DNA from: CAZJOD01 sp964547525
GTDB taxonomy: Bacteria; Bacillota; Clostridia; JAAYHZ01
Reading direction: 5' to 3'
Length of the DNA: 21,396 nt
Assembly: GCA_964547525.1 (NCBI GenBank)
Contig: CAZJOD010000051.1
Span: 1-21,396, forward strand
The first letter of the stretch is position 1; each line of letters opens with the position of its first letter. Positions 1 to 6,670 of the stretch are shown in pieces. A model generated the notes under the pieces. The model did not search any database, was not told where the DNA came from, and was given only the letters and a program-made list of their open reading frames with translations. Position numbers and translations under genes: made by a program.

Positions 1-94
1 GTGCATATGAGCCAAACAAATAAACAACTGAAATAGCATATTTGCTTGCTATCGGCTCTATAATTCTCTTTAATTCATCTAATGAATAAATCAT
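1..94 (-). CDS. Minimal nucleotidyltransferase (MNT-type), 5' part only
   Basis: Partial gene: only the first 31 codons lie in the window and it runs off the left edge. The ATG at 94-92 opens a peptide starting MIYSLDELKRII and ending VVYLFGSYA. A helix followed by a beta strand and G-S-Y-A is the start of the nucleotidyltransferase signature GS(Y/R)ARG...DxD of small MNT proteins. These proteins transfer nucleotides to proteins or RNA and are often the antitoxin half of HEPN-MNT pairs. An AAAGG stretch lies about 9 bases before the ATG. The catalytic Asp pair would lie outside the window, so activity and any HEPN partner cannot be judged. The motif is seen; the toxin-antitoxin role is inference. 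Confidence 0.6.
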   Translation of the reverse strand, partial: MIYSLDELKRIIEPIASKYAISVVYLFGSYA

Positions 95-291
95 ATGCTC
101 TAACCTTTTTTATTTCTATAATAATTATATTATACTCCAAAATCCATAATATAACAATATTATAGAATATACAATTTATTTGTTTATCCCGTTTTTCTAG
201 AAAATAAAGTTAAATAACTCAAACTTCGCAGTAAAATAATGTAATTACATACCTTGAGAATTCAATATAGAGCTATGAATAGTATAATTCT

Positions 292-1017
292 TTAAGCAAC
301 CTTTCGTTTTGGCAATCTACTTTGCAGATGTTGTGGCAGTTTAGATATGAAAACATCCAAAAATTCACTGACTTGCTGCTTTTCCAACATAAAAAACTCA
401 TTTAGGGTTACGGCAAGTATTTCAAGGATTACTGACAAGGCTTCGCTAAACTGAATATCCTGCATTTCATCGAAGTAAAGGTAGAATAATTCACCCATCG
501 TGCGGTCATCTTTACCATTTCGATTTTCAACTGCCAGCATGATGTACCGGCTGAATACTACAGCAGTGTGTGCAGTCATCATATCATACGATAAGCCTTG
601 AAACTCTTTACCAAGATTAAGATACGACTTGCACATTTTGAAGAATACCTCTATGTCCCAGCGTTTACCATACGTCTGAATTATCTGTTCCTCTGAAAGG
701 GAAAGGTCAGTTGAGATAATTCCAATCCATTTATTACGGTTATTACGATCTCGTACAAATACAATCCGGACATCCAAGGTATCTTCCTCTTGGTTGTAAA
801 TAGCAGTCATAACAGAAAGAAGGTACTTTGAACGGCCACGCCTCTTTTTTTGAGACTTATAGATTTCCTTCAAAGTCATTTTTTCTCCATTGAAGAGGTA
901 TTTGATTCTTGTAGTATCTTTTAGCCGTGCAATAGTATGAAGTTTTAGCTTCATAACACTTATTATAGTAGAAGGATAAGCATACCAGCTATCAAATAAA
1001 ACATGCTTTGCGGGTAG
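292..1017 (-). pseudogene. IS4-family transposase, N-terminally truncated
   Basis: About 240 C-terminal residues of a DDE transposase of the IS4 family. The VLFDSWYAYP segment carries the second catalytic Asp. YGKRWDIEVFFK fits the IS4 signature Y-(2)-R-(3)-E-(6)-K with a K three residues further on, and supplies the catalytic Glu. The usual N-terminal region with the first Asp is missing; family members are commonly about 400-450 residues, so roughly 40 percent is lost. An open frame continues a few codons past 1017, but those codons (GTG start, then TITPSPCH) are encoded by the REP-like palindrome next to it, not by the transposase. The 5' half is not found beyond the neighbouring element. 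Probably inactive. Confidence 0.8.
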
Positions 1018-1044
1018 GTGACATGGGGACGGGGTTATTGTCAC
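1018..1044. repeat. REP-like palindrome, left copy
   Basis: Arms GTGACA and TGTCAC (6 bp, perfect) enclose a G-rich centre containing GGGGACGGGG. The reverse complement of the right copy at 1692-1718 is nearly identical. Both differ at the same arm position in a compensating way (GTGACA/TGTCAC here, GTGTCA/TGACAC there), so the stem is kept while the sequence changes. Confidence 0.75.
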
Positions 1045-1047
1045 GTT

Positions 1048-1651
1048 TTATTCTTTGATTATTGTTTTAGTCTCATCATCTGTTATCTGTAGTTTCTCTT
1101 TTTTTAACATTCATCGTTGTTATCTTTTTTTATAAACTCAATAAATCCACTTATCGCTTTTTTCCTATTTGAATTAATAATATCAAGCGTAAATTCGATA
1201 TCTGTCTTACTATTTCCTTTTATATAATCAGTATAATTAGACCACCTATAGTTTTGTATTTTGTTATTATTTAGGCTTTTACCGGGTTCTTAAAAATGTA
1301 TCTTAGTACTGTAAGGAAATATGTATCATTTTCTATCGGTTCATTTTTAAACCGATCCTGAAACAGATACCCTACCCTTCCATATTTTAGTTATACCACA
1401 AAACATTGCTGCCATAAATTCTTCCCATTACAGTCTCTAATGGTTCCTTAACTTTCATTAACAGTAAATGGACATGATTTCCCATTAGGCAATAAGCAAA
1501 TAACCTGTGTTCATGAATCTCTCTGTATTTCTGTAAAGTTTGAATAAACTTTTCACTATCTTGCCCATCCTCGAATAGGGTCTGACGATTTATTCCCCTC
1601 TATAAGGACATGGTATACCACTCCCACTTTTCTTATTGGTCCTCTTGGCAT
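1048..1651 (-). pseudogene. REP-associated tyrosine transposase (RAYT, Y1/IS200-like), frameshifted
   Basis: Read by hand on the minus strand. An ATG at 1651 with a good AAAGAGGTG ribosome site starts MPRGPIRKVGVVYHVLIEGN. The first frame then hits a stop; a one-base shift restores RQTLFEDGQDSEKFIQ, followed by FAYCLMGNHVHLLLMK, which holds the HUH (HVH) metal motif. A second shift after the WYN triplet restores KYGRVGYLFQDRFKNEP and YIFKNPVKA. A third shift restores NYRWSNYTDYIKGN. So there are at least three frameshifts, probably a fourth near 1104, and the gene is dead. These motifs are typical of the transposase_17/Y1 group of RAYTs, which normally act on the flanking palindromes. It is too broken to give one long open frame. 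Confidence 0.85.
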
Positions 1652-1691
1652 ACCAATCACCTCTTTAGTAACTTACCATATACACTAACAT

Positions 1692-1718
1692 GTGTCAATA
1701 CCCCCGTCCCCTTGACAC
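1692..1718. repeat. REP-like palindrome, right copy
   Basis: Arms GTGTCA and TGACAC (6 bp, perfect) enclose a C-rich centre containing CCCCCGTCCCC. It is the inverted partner of 1018-1044. It sits just past the stop codon of the FecR-domain gene, so it would also form a hairpin in that gene's 3' untranslated region, though no U-tract follows it. Confidence 0.75.
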
Positions 1719-1729
1719 CCTGTTACAGA

Positions 1730-3286
1730 TTATGTTTTTGATTGCCCGCATCCGGTGCAGAACTTACCGGTTACCGGCAACGGTTGCCCACAGTGTTTGC
1801 AATATTTTCGTTCATGGGACGGTCCGGGGGATGCAATTGGTTCGTTTTGTACCACCGGGTTATATCTATATTGTTTATTGATCTCAGCTGTCTTTTTTCT
1901 GTTACGTAATAAAACAAATACTAACGTTCCACATAGTAAAAGAACAGCGATCACTACTCCTTCAACCGGTCCAACGGATAAGCCGCGTTTACTTTCTTCC
2001 ATTGCTATGGCAGTCATCTCTTGTACACTTTCGCTCCATTTTGCCAACTCCACATTCATGTCGAAAGCTTGAACAGTACCCGGTACGGCTTTAGATACAC
2101 TAAGTGCATTCCCACCTTTCACAAGTATAGGGTCCCCGGTATGGGCAGTAAATTCCACCTCTCCTTCAAACACTTTTACTGTAGAGGTTTCCCCGTCGTC
2201 TTCCAGAATAAAGGTAGTACCCTTAATTCCGGCTACAGCCTGAGACATCTCAATATCCATGCTGCCGTCCTTGAGCATTTGCTTTACGTTACACCAGACA
2301 TGCCCCACAAGCCGCTCAATCCTGCCTTCGGTTTCCGACTGGTCGCCGACTTTTACTTCTGAATTGGATTTCATCACAAAGGTTGTCATATCGCGCAATG
2401 ACAATATAACGCCGCTGTCAGATCCGGTTATGATAACCGCATTAACAGCAAGCTCCTCTCCTAAAACGGGAGTATAGGCATCAACAAAAAATCCGTCATC
2501 ATCATATAGCTCAACTAAAACTTCTCCATATAAATCAGAGATACCAACTCCGGACCGTTTCATATCCGGATCGCCGGCAAAAGGGATTTCTCGATTTTTA
2601 TCGGGATTTATACTATTCTGTGGCTTTTTAACCGGTTGATAATTCCCGCTCCGCCATTCGTAGATATAATATGTACCCATGGACACGCCCATATAGAACT
2701 GCTGTCGCAGAGCAATCTGCTCACCTTCTTCTCTGCCCGCAGGTATCGTTGCAGTGAGGGTTTCGTTGATAGTACCATAGTTATTTTTTGCTCCCACTTC
2801 AAATCTATCATCACCATTGGAGTTAATGAACCGGATGGCGTTACGACCTCTTGAACCCGGCACAACGTCCGGTTTGTCAAAATCCGCGTTCGCGGAGCCA
2901 CCGAAGGTAAAAAAGGAAAGTGTATTATCCGATGCCGAAACAGTCAGTGAAATGTTTACCTCTTTATCAGGAGCAATTCTCTCGGGGGGCTTACTGAAAG
3001 TGGCAGTGACCTTTACCCCCTCACCATGTTTTTTAGGGGGATTTCGCCAGTCCTCAGCTTTACCAATAAACGTTGTTTTTGCGGAAAATATTCCCCCTGA
3101 ACAGGAAAAATCAGTATTGTATGCTTCATGCTCATTAGCAATAGCCCACTTATCCGCATTATCATAATCAACCACATCGACCAGTACCCAGAAATAATCC
3201 GATTGCTCGGCCGAAGCCGGGAACGTGTATAAATTAAGTGTTGTAATTATTATAACGGTAAAAATCCACATAATATATTTCTTCAT
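1730..3286 (-). CDS. Secreted/membrane FecR-domain protein with C-terminal zinc ribbon
   Basis: About 518 residues. The N-terminus is a signal peptide (KK, then a hydrophobic stretch ending near FPASAEQ). A beta-rich region of unknown fold follows to about residue 280. Residues about 285-400 match a FecR domain (VKVGDQSETEGRIERLVG, then AVAGIKGTTFIL and VKVFEGEVEF). One membrane helix lies near 445-466 (VVIAVLLLCGTLVFVLL), followed by an RNRKK stop-transfer signal and a zinc ribbon CKHCGQ...CTGCGQ at the very end. Predicted topology: FecR part outside, zinc ribbon in the cytoplasm. Two ATGs lie two codons apart. The GGAGGA site touches the first, so the second (3286) has the proper spacing. 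It is the last of three same-strand zinc-ribbon/membrane genes. The function is unknown; a sensor or envelope-signalling role is inference. Confidence 0.8.
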   Translation of the reverse strand: MKKYIMWIFTVIIITTLNLYTFPASAEQSDYFWVLVDVVDYDNADKWAIANEHEAYNTDFSCSGGIFSAKTTFIGKAEDWRNPPKKHGEGVKVTATFSKPPERIAPDKEVNISLTVSASDNTLSFFTFGGSANADFDKPDVVPGSRGRNAIRFINSNGDDRFEVGAKNNYGTINETLTATIPAGREEGEQIALRQQFYMGVSMGTYYIYEWRSGNYQPVKKPQNSINPDKNREIPFAGDPDMKRSGVGISDLYGEVLVELYDDDGFFVDAYTPVLGEELAVNAVIITGSDSGVILSLRDMTTFVMKSNSEVKVGDQSETEGRIERLVGHVWCNVKQMLKDGSMDIEMSQAVAGIKGTTFILEDDGETSTVKVFEGEVEFTAHTGDPILVKGGNALSVSKAVPGTVQAFDMNVELAKWSESVQEMTAIAMEESKRGLSVGPVEGVVIAVLLLCGTLVFVLLRNRKKTAEINKQYRYNPVVQNEPIASPGPSHERKYCKHCGQPLPVTGKFCTGCGQSKT

Positions 3287-3325
3287 CTTCATTCCTCCAT
3301 ATTGCTTATATTTTAATGCATTATA

Positions 3326-3349
3326 TTGATATCATAAATTTTGATATCA
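3326..3349. promoter_or_regulatory. Twin palindromic boxes upstream of the FecR-domain gene
   Basis: TTGATATCA occurs twice, 15 bp apart, separated by TAAATT. Each contains the 8-bp palindrome TGATATCA. The pair lies 40-64 bp before the FecR-domain start, in the 100-bp gap after the preceding gene. This is operator-like, but no known regulator is recognised and the AT-rich context raises the chance of coincidence. Confidence 0.3.
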
Positions 3350-3393
3350 CCAATTTCTTTTTCATTATGTTCCCTCTCTAATAATTTTTATAA

Positions 3394-4062
3394 CTATTTC
3401 AAGAGCGGACTTTTGCAACGGTGGCATAAATCGTTTTTTATATCGTTTTTGCTTGTACATGCAATGCAGTAAATAACAGTATCGTTGGACTTATCATATT
3501 TCTCTAAAATATGACTTGCCGTTCCTGCATGATGCCGCACATGATCACCTATTTGATAATAGTTAAAAAGATCTTCTGTATACTGCATAGTTTTTGTTTT
3601 ACCATTTTCCAGACGAATGTGTACAGTGTACTTGGTCTGATAATATCCCTGTCGGCGTTCTGAGTAACTAGGCTGTTTAACTTGCTTGTCTATTATAACG
3701 CCATTCCATGTTTTGTCATTTTTCGTTCTTAACTTTTGAAAAAAAGCAATTACAATAATTAATCCGCCAATACCAACCCCCATGAAAAAGGCCGAAGGGA
3801 GCTCAAAACCGCCGGCCTCTGCCGCACCGGCCACAGTAAAACCTATAACTACGACCACAGCTAGAATAAATGTAAAAACTATTCCTGAGCTGTTCATTTT
3901 TTTCATCACCGCGGCAATTCGCGGATCGTTTATTTTATCAGAATACCCCACGAGCCTGTTTGTATTAAACGATTCTGTTTGTTCCTGACTATTCTGTTTC
4001 CCTCCACAGGAAGGGCAGAACCTTGCATTTTCTATTGCTGCACCGCAATGCTGACAATACAT
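3394..4062 (-). CDS. Membrane protein with zinc ribbons at both ends
   Basis: 222 residues. An N-terminal zinc ribbon (MYCQHCGAAI...CPSCGG) is followed by a linker, two hydrophobic segments at about 58-80 and 87-108 with a short turn between them, and a soluble domain of about 100 residues rich in beta strands (TKYTVHIRLENGKTKTMQY). A second four-Cys ribbon ends the protein (CIACTS...CHRCKS). Both ribbons and the soluble domain are predicted on the cytoplasmic side. AAGGGGG lies 7 bases before the ATG. It starts 12 bases after the upstream gene stops, so the two are probably cotranscribed. No enzymatic motif is seen and the family is not recognised beyond the zinc ribbons. Confidence 0.75.
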   Translation of the reverse strand: MYCQHCGAAIENARFCPSCGGKQNSQEQTESFNTNRLVGYSDKINDPRIAAVMKKMNSSGIVFTFILAVVVVIGFTVAGAAEAGGFELPSAFFMGVGIGGLIIVIAFFQKLRTKNDKTWNGVIIDKQVKQPSYSERRQGYYQTKYTVHIRLENGKTKTMQYTEDLFNYYQIGDHVRHHAGTASHILEKYDKSNDTVIYCIACTSKNDIKNDLCHRCKSPLLK

Positions 4063-4074
4063 ATTAAATCCCCC

Positions 4075-4611
4075 TTATATTACTATTTCGGGAATAATCC
4101 CGGTTTCAAATCGAAATCTTTCTGTTATTTTCTTAAGCTCTCCACTATCAAATTCTGCATGTAGAAGCCACATAGTTTTTGTATGTTCAAAAGTGCCATA
4201 AGTGAGAGAGATATAATAACGTCCTATCTCCACAGCCTTGAGTTGGTCACCTCCCTGATTATATTTGACTATTTTTGAATCCAAAAGAATGCCGAAATTT
4301 GAAATATAGATTTCAATACTATCTGAGAATGATGAAGTTTTTTCATAACTACCTGCAACTAAAGGATATGCAGACATGATGTGGAGAATTTGGTTTTCTA
4401 TAATAACCTCAGCTACTATAAAATTTTTATATATCTGTATCAAAATAATAGTTGAGATAAATGTTATTGACATTAAAAAGTATAGAAGAAACCGTATATA
4501 TTCATTGAGTAAAAGTTTATTTATACCAATAATCGATAAGAAAACAGATACTGTTATACCAAGTAATGTAACAAGTATAAGCAATAAAATTTTTTTTCTT
4601 AAGGTAGCCAA
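4075..4611 (-). CDS. Hypothetical membrane protein, two N-terminal helices
   Basis: 178 residues, family not recognised. Two hydrophobic helices at about 8-30 and 41-62 are followed by a charged soluble region with alternating strand-like stretches (AEVIIENQILHIM, GRYYISLTYGTFEH), possibly a PH-like membrane-attached domain. The start codon is TTG; AGAGGTG about 8 bases before it supports this choice over any internal ATG. It is the first gene of the three-gene minus-strand cluster with the zinc-ribbon protein and the FecR-domain protein. It follows the terminator of the LuxR-type gene, so it should have its own promoter, but I could not place one consistent with the ribosome site. Confidence 0.65.
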   Translation of the reverse strand: MATLRKKILLLILVTLLGITVSVFLSIIGINKLLLNEYIRFLLYFLMSITFISTIILIQIYKNFIVAEVIIENQILHIMSAYPLVAGSYEKTSSFSDSIEIYISNFGILLDSKIVKYNQGGDQLKAVEIGRYYISLTYGTFEHTKTMWLLHAEFDSGELKKITERFRFETGIIPEIVI

Positions 4612-4689
4612 CCCCTATCACCTCTTTTATAACATAATAATAGTTTATTTTGCAACAATGTCACCACCTAAATCGGGTAGTTTACATGT

Positions 4690-4720
4690 AAAAACCCCCT
4701 ACCTTTTTTGGGTAGGAGGC
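4690..4720 (-). terminator. Rho-independent terminator of the LuxR-type gene
   Basis: On the minus strand, GCCTCCTACC pairs with GGTAGGGGGT (10 bp, two G-U wobbles) around a CAAAAAA loop and runs into TTTTT. It lies 50 bp past the stop of the LuxR-type regulator. Confidence 0.8.
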
Positions 4721-4769
4721 TTAAAACACACTATTACCGGTATATTTACAATCTTTTATACATTACCTA

Positions 4770-6185
4770 TTAATCATATATCAGATCTATAAGTTCCGTT
4801 CGGTTTTGAATGTTGAGTTTTGAATAAATATTTCTGACATGGAACTTCACTGTATTTTCACTGATATACAGTTCCTCGGCAATTTTCTTATATGTCTTTC
4901 CTTGAAGCAGTAGATTGGCCACCTGGCATTCACGCTCTGAAAGGTTTCCAAAGTGCAATAAATTAGAAATCGGTTTATTTTGTTCAGATGAAGGCATTTC
5001 GGTTAACATTGACAAAAAAGCATGGTTTTTAAGTACAATAGAAAGATGCTTGTGAAGCAGCGGAAGAATAACCAGACTGACAAATACTACAACTAAAGCT
5101 AAGGCTGAAGATGTGTCAGGCAAAATGTCAGATGTTATAACGGTTTTTCCGATCAATCCACCAATCAACACACCAATCACATTTGCAGACAACCCGATTC
5201 CGAAAATGCCGGCAGGTTTTTTATTCAGATCCAGCATCTCACCAAGTATGCTCCACCAGAATAGATCATACACACCAAAAGCTCCAAGCATAAGTGTATT
5301 GATAACAAAATAACTAAGAGCCGTACGATCAAGTGTCATAAAAAATACGAAAGACATACCCAGCATAGCCATAGCGACATACAATATATAACTTCGTTTT
5401 ATTTTCCTTGGCAGATTCTTCATAATATACAGAGCAATAATATAGGGAACAGCCCAATACCAGCTTGCAAACAGCTTCAGATGACCAAATGCAGGAACTA
5501 TTACCTGATACATCAATCCTGAATTTATTGTAATGACCACAATGAACAGACATAAAAAAAGTAAAGGTTTGAAAATGCTTACCTGATTATCACTTTGCTC
5601 AGATGGTTGCGAGGAAATTGATTCACTGTTCACTGGCAGCAGTAAAGCAAATACAAACGCACCACTAAGCATCAGAATAGAAAGGCCTAGTCCTAACCGG
5701 GGAACAAAGTGAATAGCGGTCATATTTAAAAGAATCATAAGAATATTGGCATAGATAAGCCCATCAGCAGCAGTTTTGATACGCTCATTTTTTGGAGTAC
5801 CGCTTTTAAAATAAAAACTCCATGCCACTACACCGGCAGCTATTACAAAAGAGCTAAATATTAAAGCAATACCCCATAATCCGGAGGGAGGATAAAAGAA
5901 AATACCGGATGCAATAATACAAAAGGCTAAGGAAAACAACATAAGATACTTTGCCGTTTTTTTTGTTTTTATAAAAAATCCCCAAAAAAGTAGTCCTGCC
6001 GCATGACTTGCAACAGCTATAAAAACCAATTGATGTGGATTAAAGTTATAATTATCTGCGATTGCATACAAAATTCGACCTTCAAAGGGGAACGCCAACA
6101 TCCATGAGGAAAACAGCGCTAAAACCATGATAGATACTTTCCGCTCATTAATATTTAAAAAATTTCTGCGTTCTCCATCTGCCAA
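4770..6185 (-). CDS. Membrane-embedded LuxR-type transcriptional regulator (12-helix N-terminal domain)
   Basis: About 471 residues. The first about 385 residues are a string of hydrophobic helices, roughly 12, arranged like a major-facilitator transporter with a longer polar loop in the middle (SESISSQPSEQSDNQ). The last about 65 residues are a LuxR/GerE helix-turn-helix: LSERECQVANLLLQGKTYKK, then AEELYISENTVKFHVRNIY and SKLNIQNRTELI. No receiver or kinase domain is present. The membrane part probably senses a small molecule or membrane state and positions the DNA-binding domain; this is inferred from the architecture, which is known from Eggerthella relatives and some Clostridia. The start is uncertain. 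A GTG at 6224 has no ribosome site, the TTG at 6185 has GGGGGTGG just before it, and an ATG at 6128 sits at the first helix. A terminator follows. Confidence 0.8.
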   Translation of the reverse strand: MADGERRNFLNINERKVSIMVLALFSSWMLAFPFEGRILYAIADNYNFNPHQLVFIAVASHAAGLLFWGFFIKTKKTAKYLMLFSLAFCIIASGIFFYPPSGLWGIALIFSSFVIAAGVVAWSFYFKSGTPKNERIKTAADGLIYANILMILLNMTAIHFVPRLGLGLSILMLSGAFVFALLLPVNSESISSQPSEQSDNQVSIFKPLLFLCLFIVVITINSGLMYQVIVPAFGHLKLFASWYWAVPYIIALYIMKNLPRKIKRSYILYVAMAMLGMSFVFFMTLDRTALSYFVINTLMLGAFGVYDLFWWSILGEMLDLNKKPAGIFGIGLSANVIGVLIGGLIGKTVITSDILPDTSSALALVVVFVSLVILPLLHKHLSIVLKNHAFLSMLTEMPSSEQNKPISNLLHFGNLSERECQVANLLLQGKTYKKIAEELYISENTVKFHVRNIYSKLNIQNRTELIDLIYD

Positions 6186-6367
6186 GCTGCCACCCCCGTC
6201 ATGTGAACCACACTCCACCTGCACTTATGGTAATGTGCTTCCTGCACAATCCAGCTATTTCTAAAAGTATCATCAGATTATCTCCGTAAAATTTTTTATG
6301 CACATAGAATCTTAATTCCAGCCTTACATCCATTGTACCACAAATTAAACTCAATCTGTGAGTTTTT

Positions 6368-6395
6368 TATCCTCACCGTATTTAAGCGGAGGATA
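6368..6395. promoter_or_regulatory. Inverted repeat upstream of the LuxR-type gene
   Basis: TATCCTC and GAGGATA are perfect 7-bp arms separated by 14 nt. It lies about 180-210 bp upstream of the LuxR-type gene start and could be an operator or a weak hairpin. No regulator is implied by the sequence. Confidence 0.25.
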
Positions 6396-6530
6396 TATAG
6401 CTCTATAAGTCATTTCTCTTTATTAATAGGTTTTATCAAAGGTTTAATTATATGTATAGAATTTATAAAAAAATTAATAATTAAGTTTGAGAAAGCATAT
6501 AAAGCAAACGTTTAAGACTTAGATCAATAA

Positions 6531-6561
6531 GACCCGCGGCTGCATCGAGCATCCATGGGTC
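6531..6561. repeat. GC-rich imperfect hairpin in an AT-rich gap
   Basis: GACCCGCGGCTGC and GCATCCATGGGTC can pair over 13 positions (ten Watson-Crick pairs, one G-T, two mismatches) around a 5-nt ATCGA loop. It is far more GC-rich than its surroundings and has no U-tract on either strand, so it is not an ordinary terminator. Confidence 0.5.
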
Positions 6562-6600
6562 GACTTACATTTTAAAAACAAGTTTAATAATGTACCCATT

Positions 6601-6630
6601 AAAAAAGACAGAAGGTACAATCTTCTGTCT
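6601..6630 (-). terminator. Rho-independent terminator of the nfeD-slipin operon
   Basis: On the minus strand AGACAGAAG pairs perfectly with CTTCTGTCT around a 7-nt loop and runs directly into TTTTTT. It lies 40 bp past the slipin stop codon. Confidence 0.88.
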
Positions 6631-6670
6631 AATTAATAATATTATCTTATTACACTTATACTTGTTGTCT

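Larger units (their letters stand above)
1018..1718. mobile_element. REP-RAYT element (decayed)
   Basis: A 701-bp unit bounded by two 27-bp palindromes in inverted orientation, with one transposase pseudogene filling almost all the space between them. The layout matches REP-associated tyrosine transposases (RAYTs), single-copy Y1/HUH transposases flanked by the palindromes they act on. The left edge falls at the break in the IS4 transposase. The right edge lies 11 bp from the stop codon of the FecR-domain gene. I did not see a further copy of the palindrome elsewhere in the window. Confidence 0.7.
6186..6670. other. AT-rich intergenic region with several hairpins
   Basis: No convincing gene. 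A 60-codon plus-strand frame at 6333-6515 has no ribosome site and a low-complexity composition. The region holds an inverted repeat TATCCTC/GAGGATA (6368-6395, 14-nt gap), a GC-rich imperfect hairpin (6531-6561) and the terminator of the slipin gene (6601-6630). The promoter of the LuxR-type gene must lie here but I could not fix it. Confidence 0.6.

Noticed and set aside
1690..3167. Several plus-strand frames of 63-116 codons antisense to the FecR-domain gene
   Set aside because: Shadow frames of a well-supported gene, without ribosome sites or domain features.
4626..4655. TTGCAA-18-TATAAA promoter for the 178-residue membrane protein gene
   Set aside because: Its predicted transcript start would fall inside or after the gene's own ribosome binding site, so it cannot be the working promoter as read.
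6342..6370. Plus-strand terminator AAACTCA/TGAGTTT with a T-run
   Set aside because: The stem is short and AT-rich, and no plus-strand gene lies upstream to need it.
6333..6515. 60-codon plus-strand frame
   Set aside because: No ribosome site, low-complexity Ile/Lys/Phe composition, no recognisable domain, and it crosses the likely promoter region of the LuxR-type gene.
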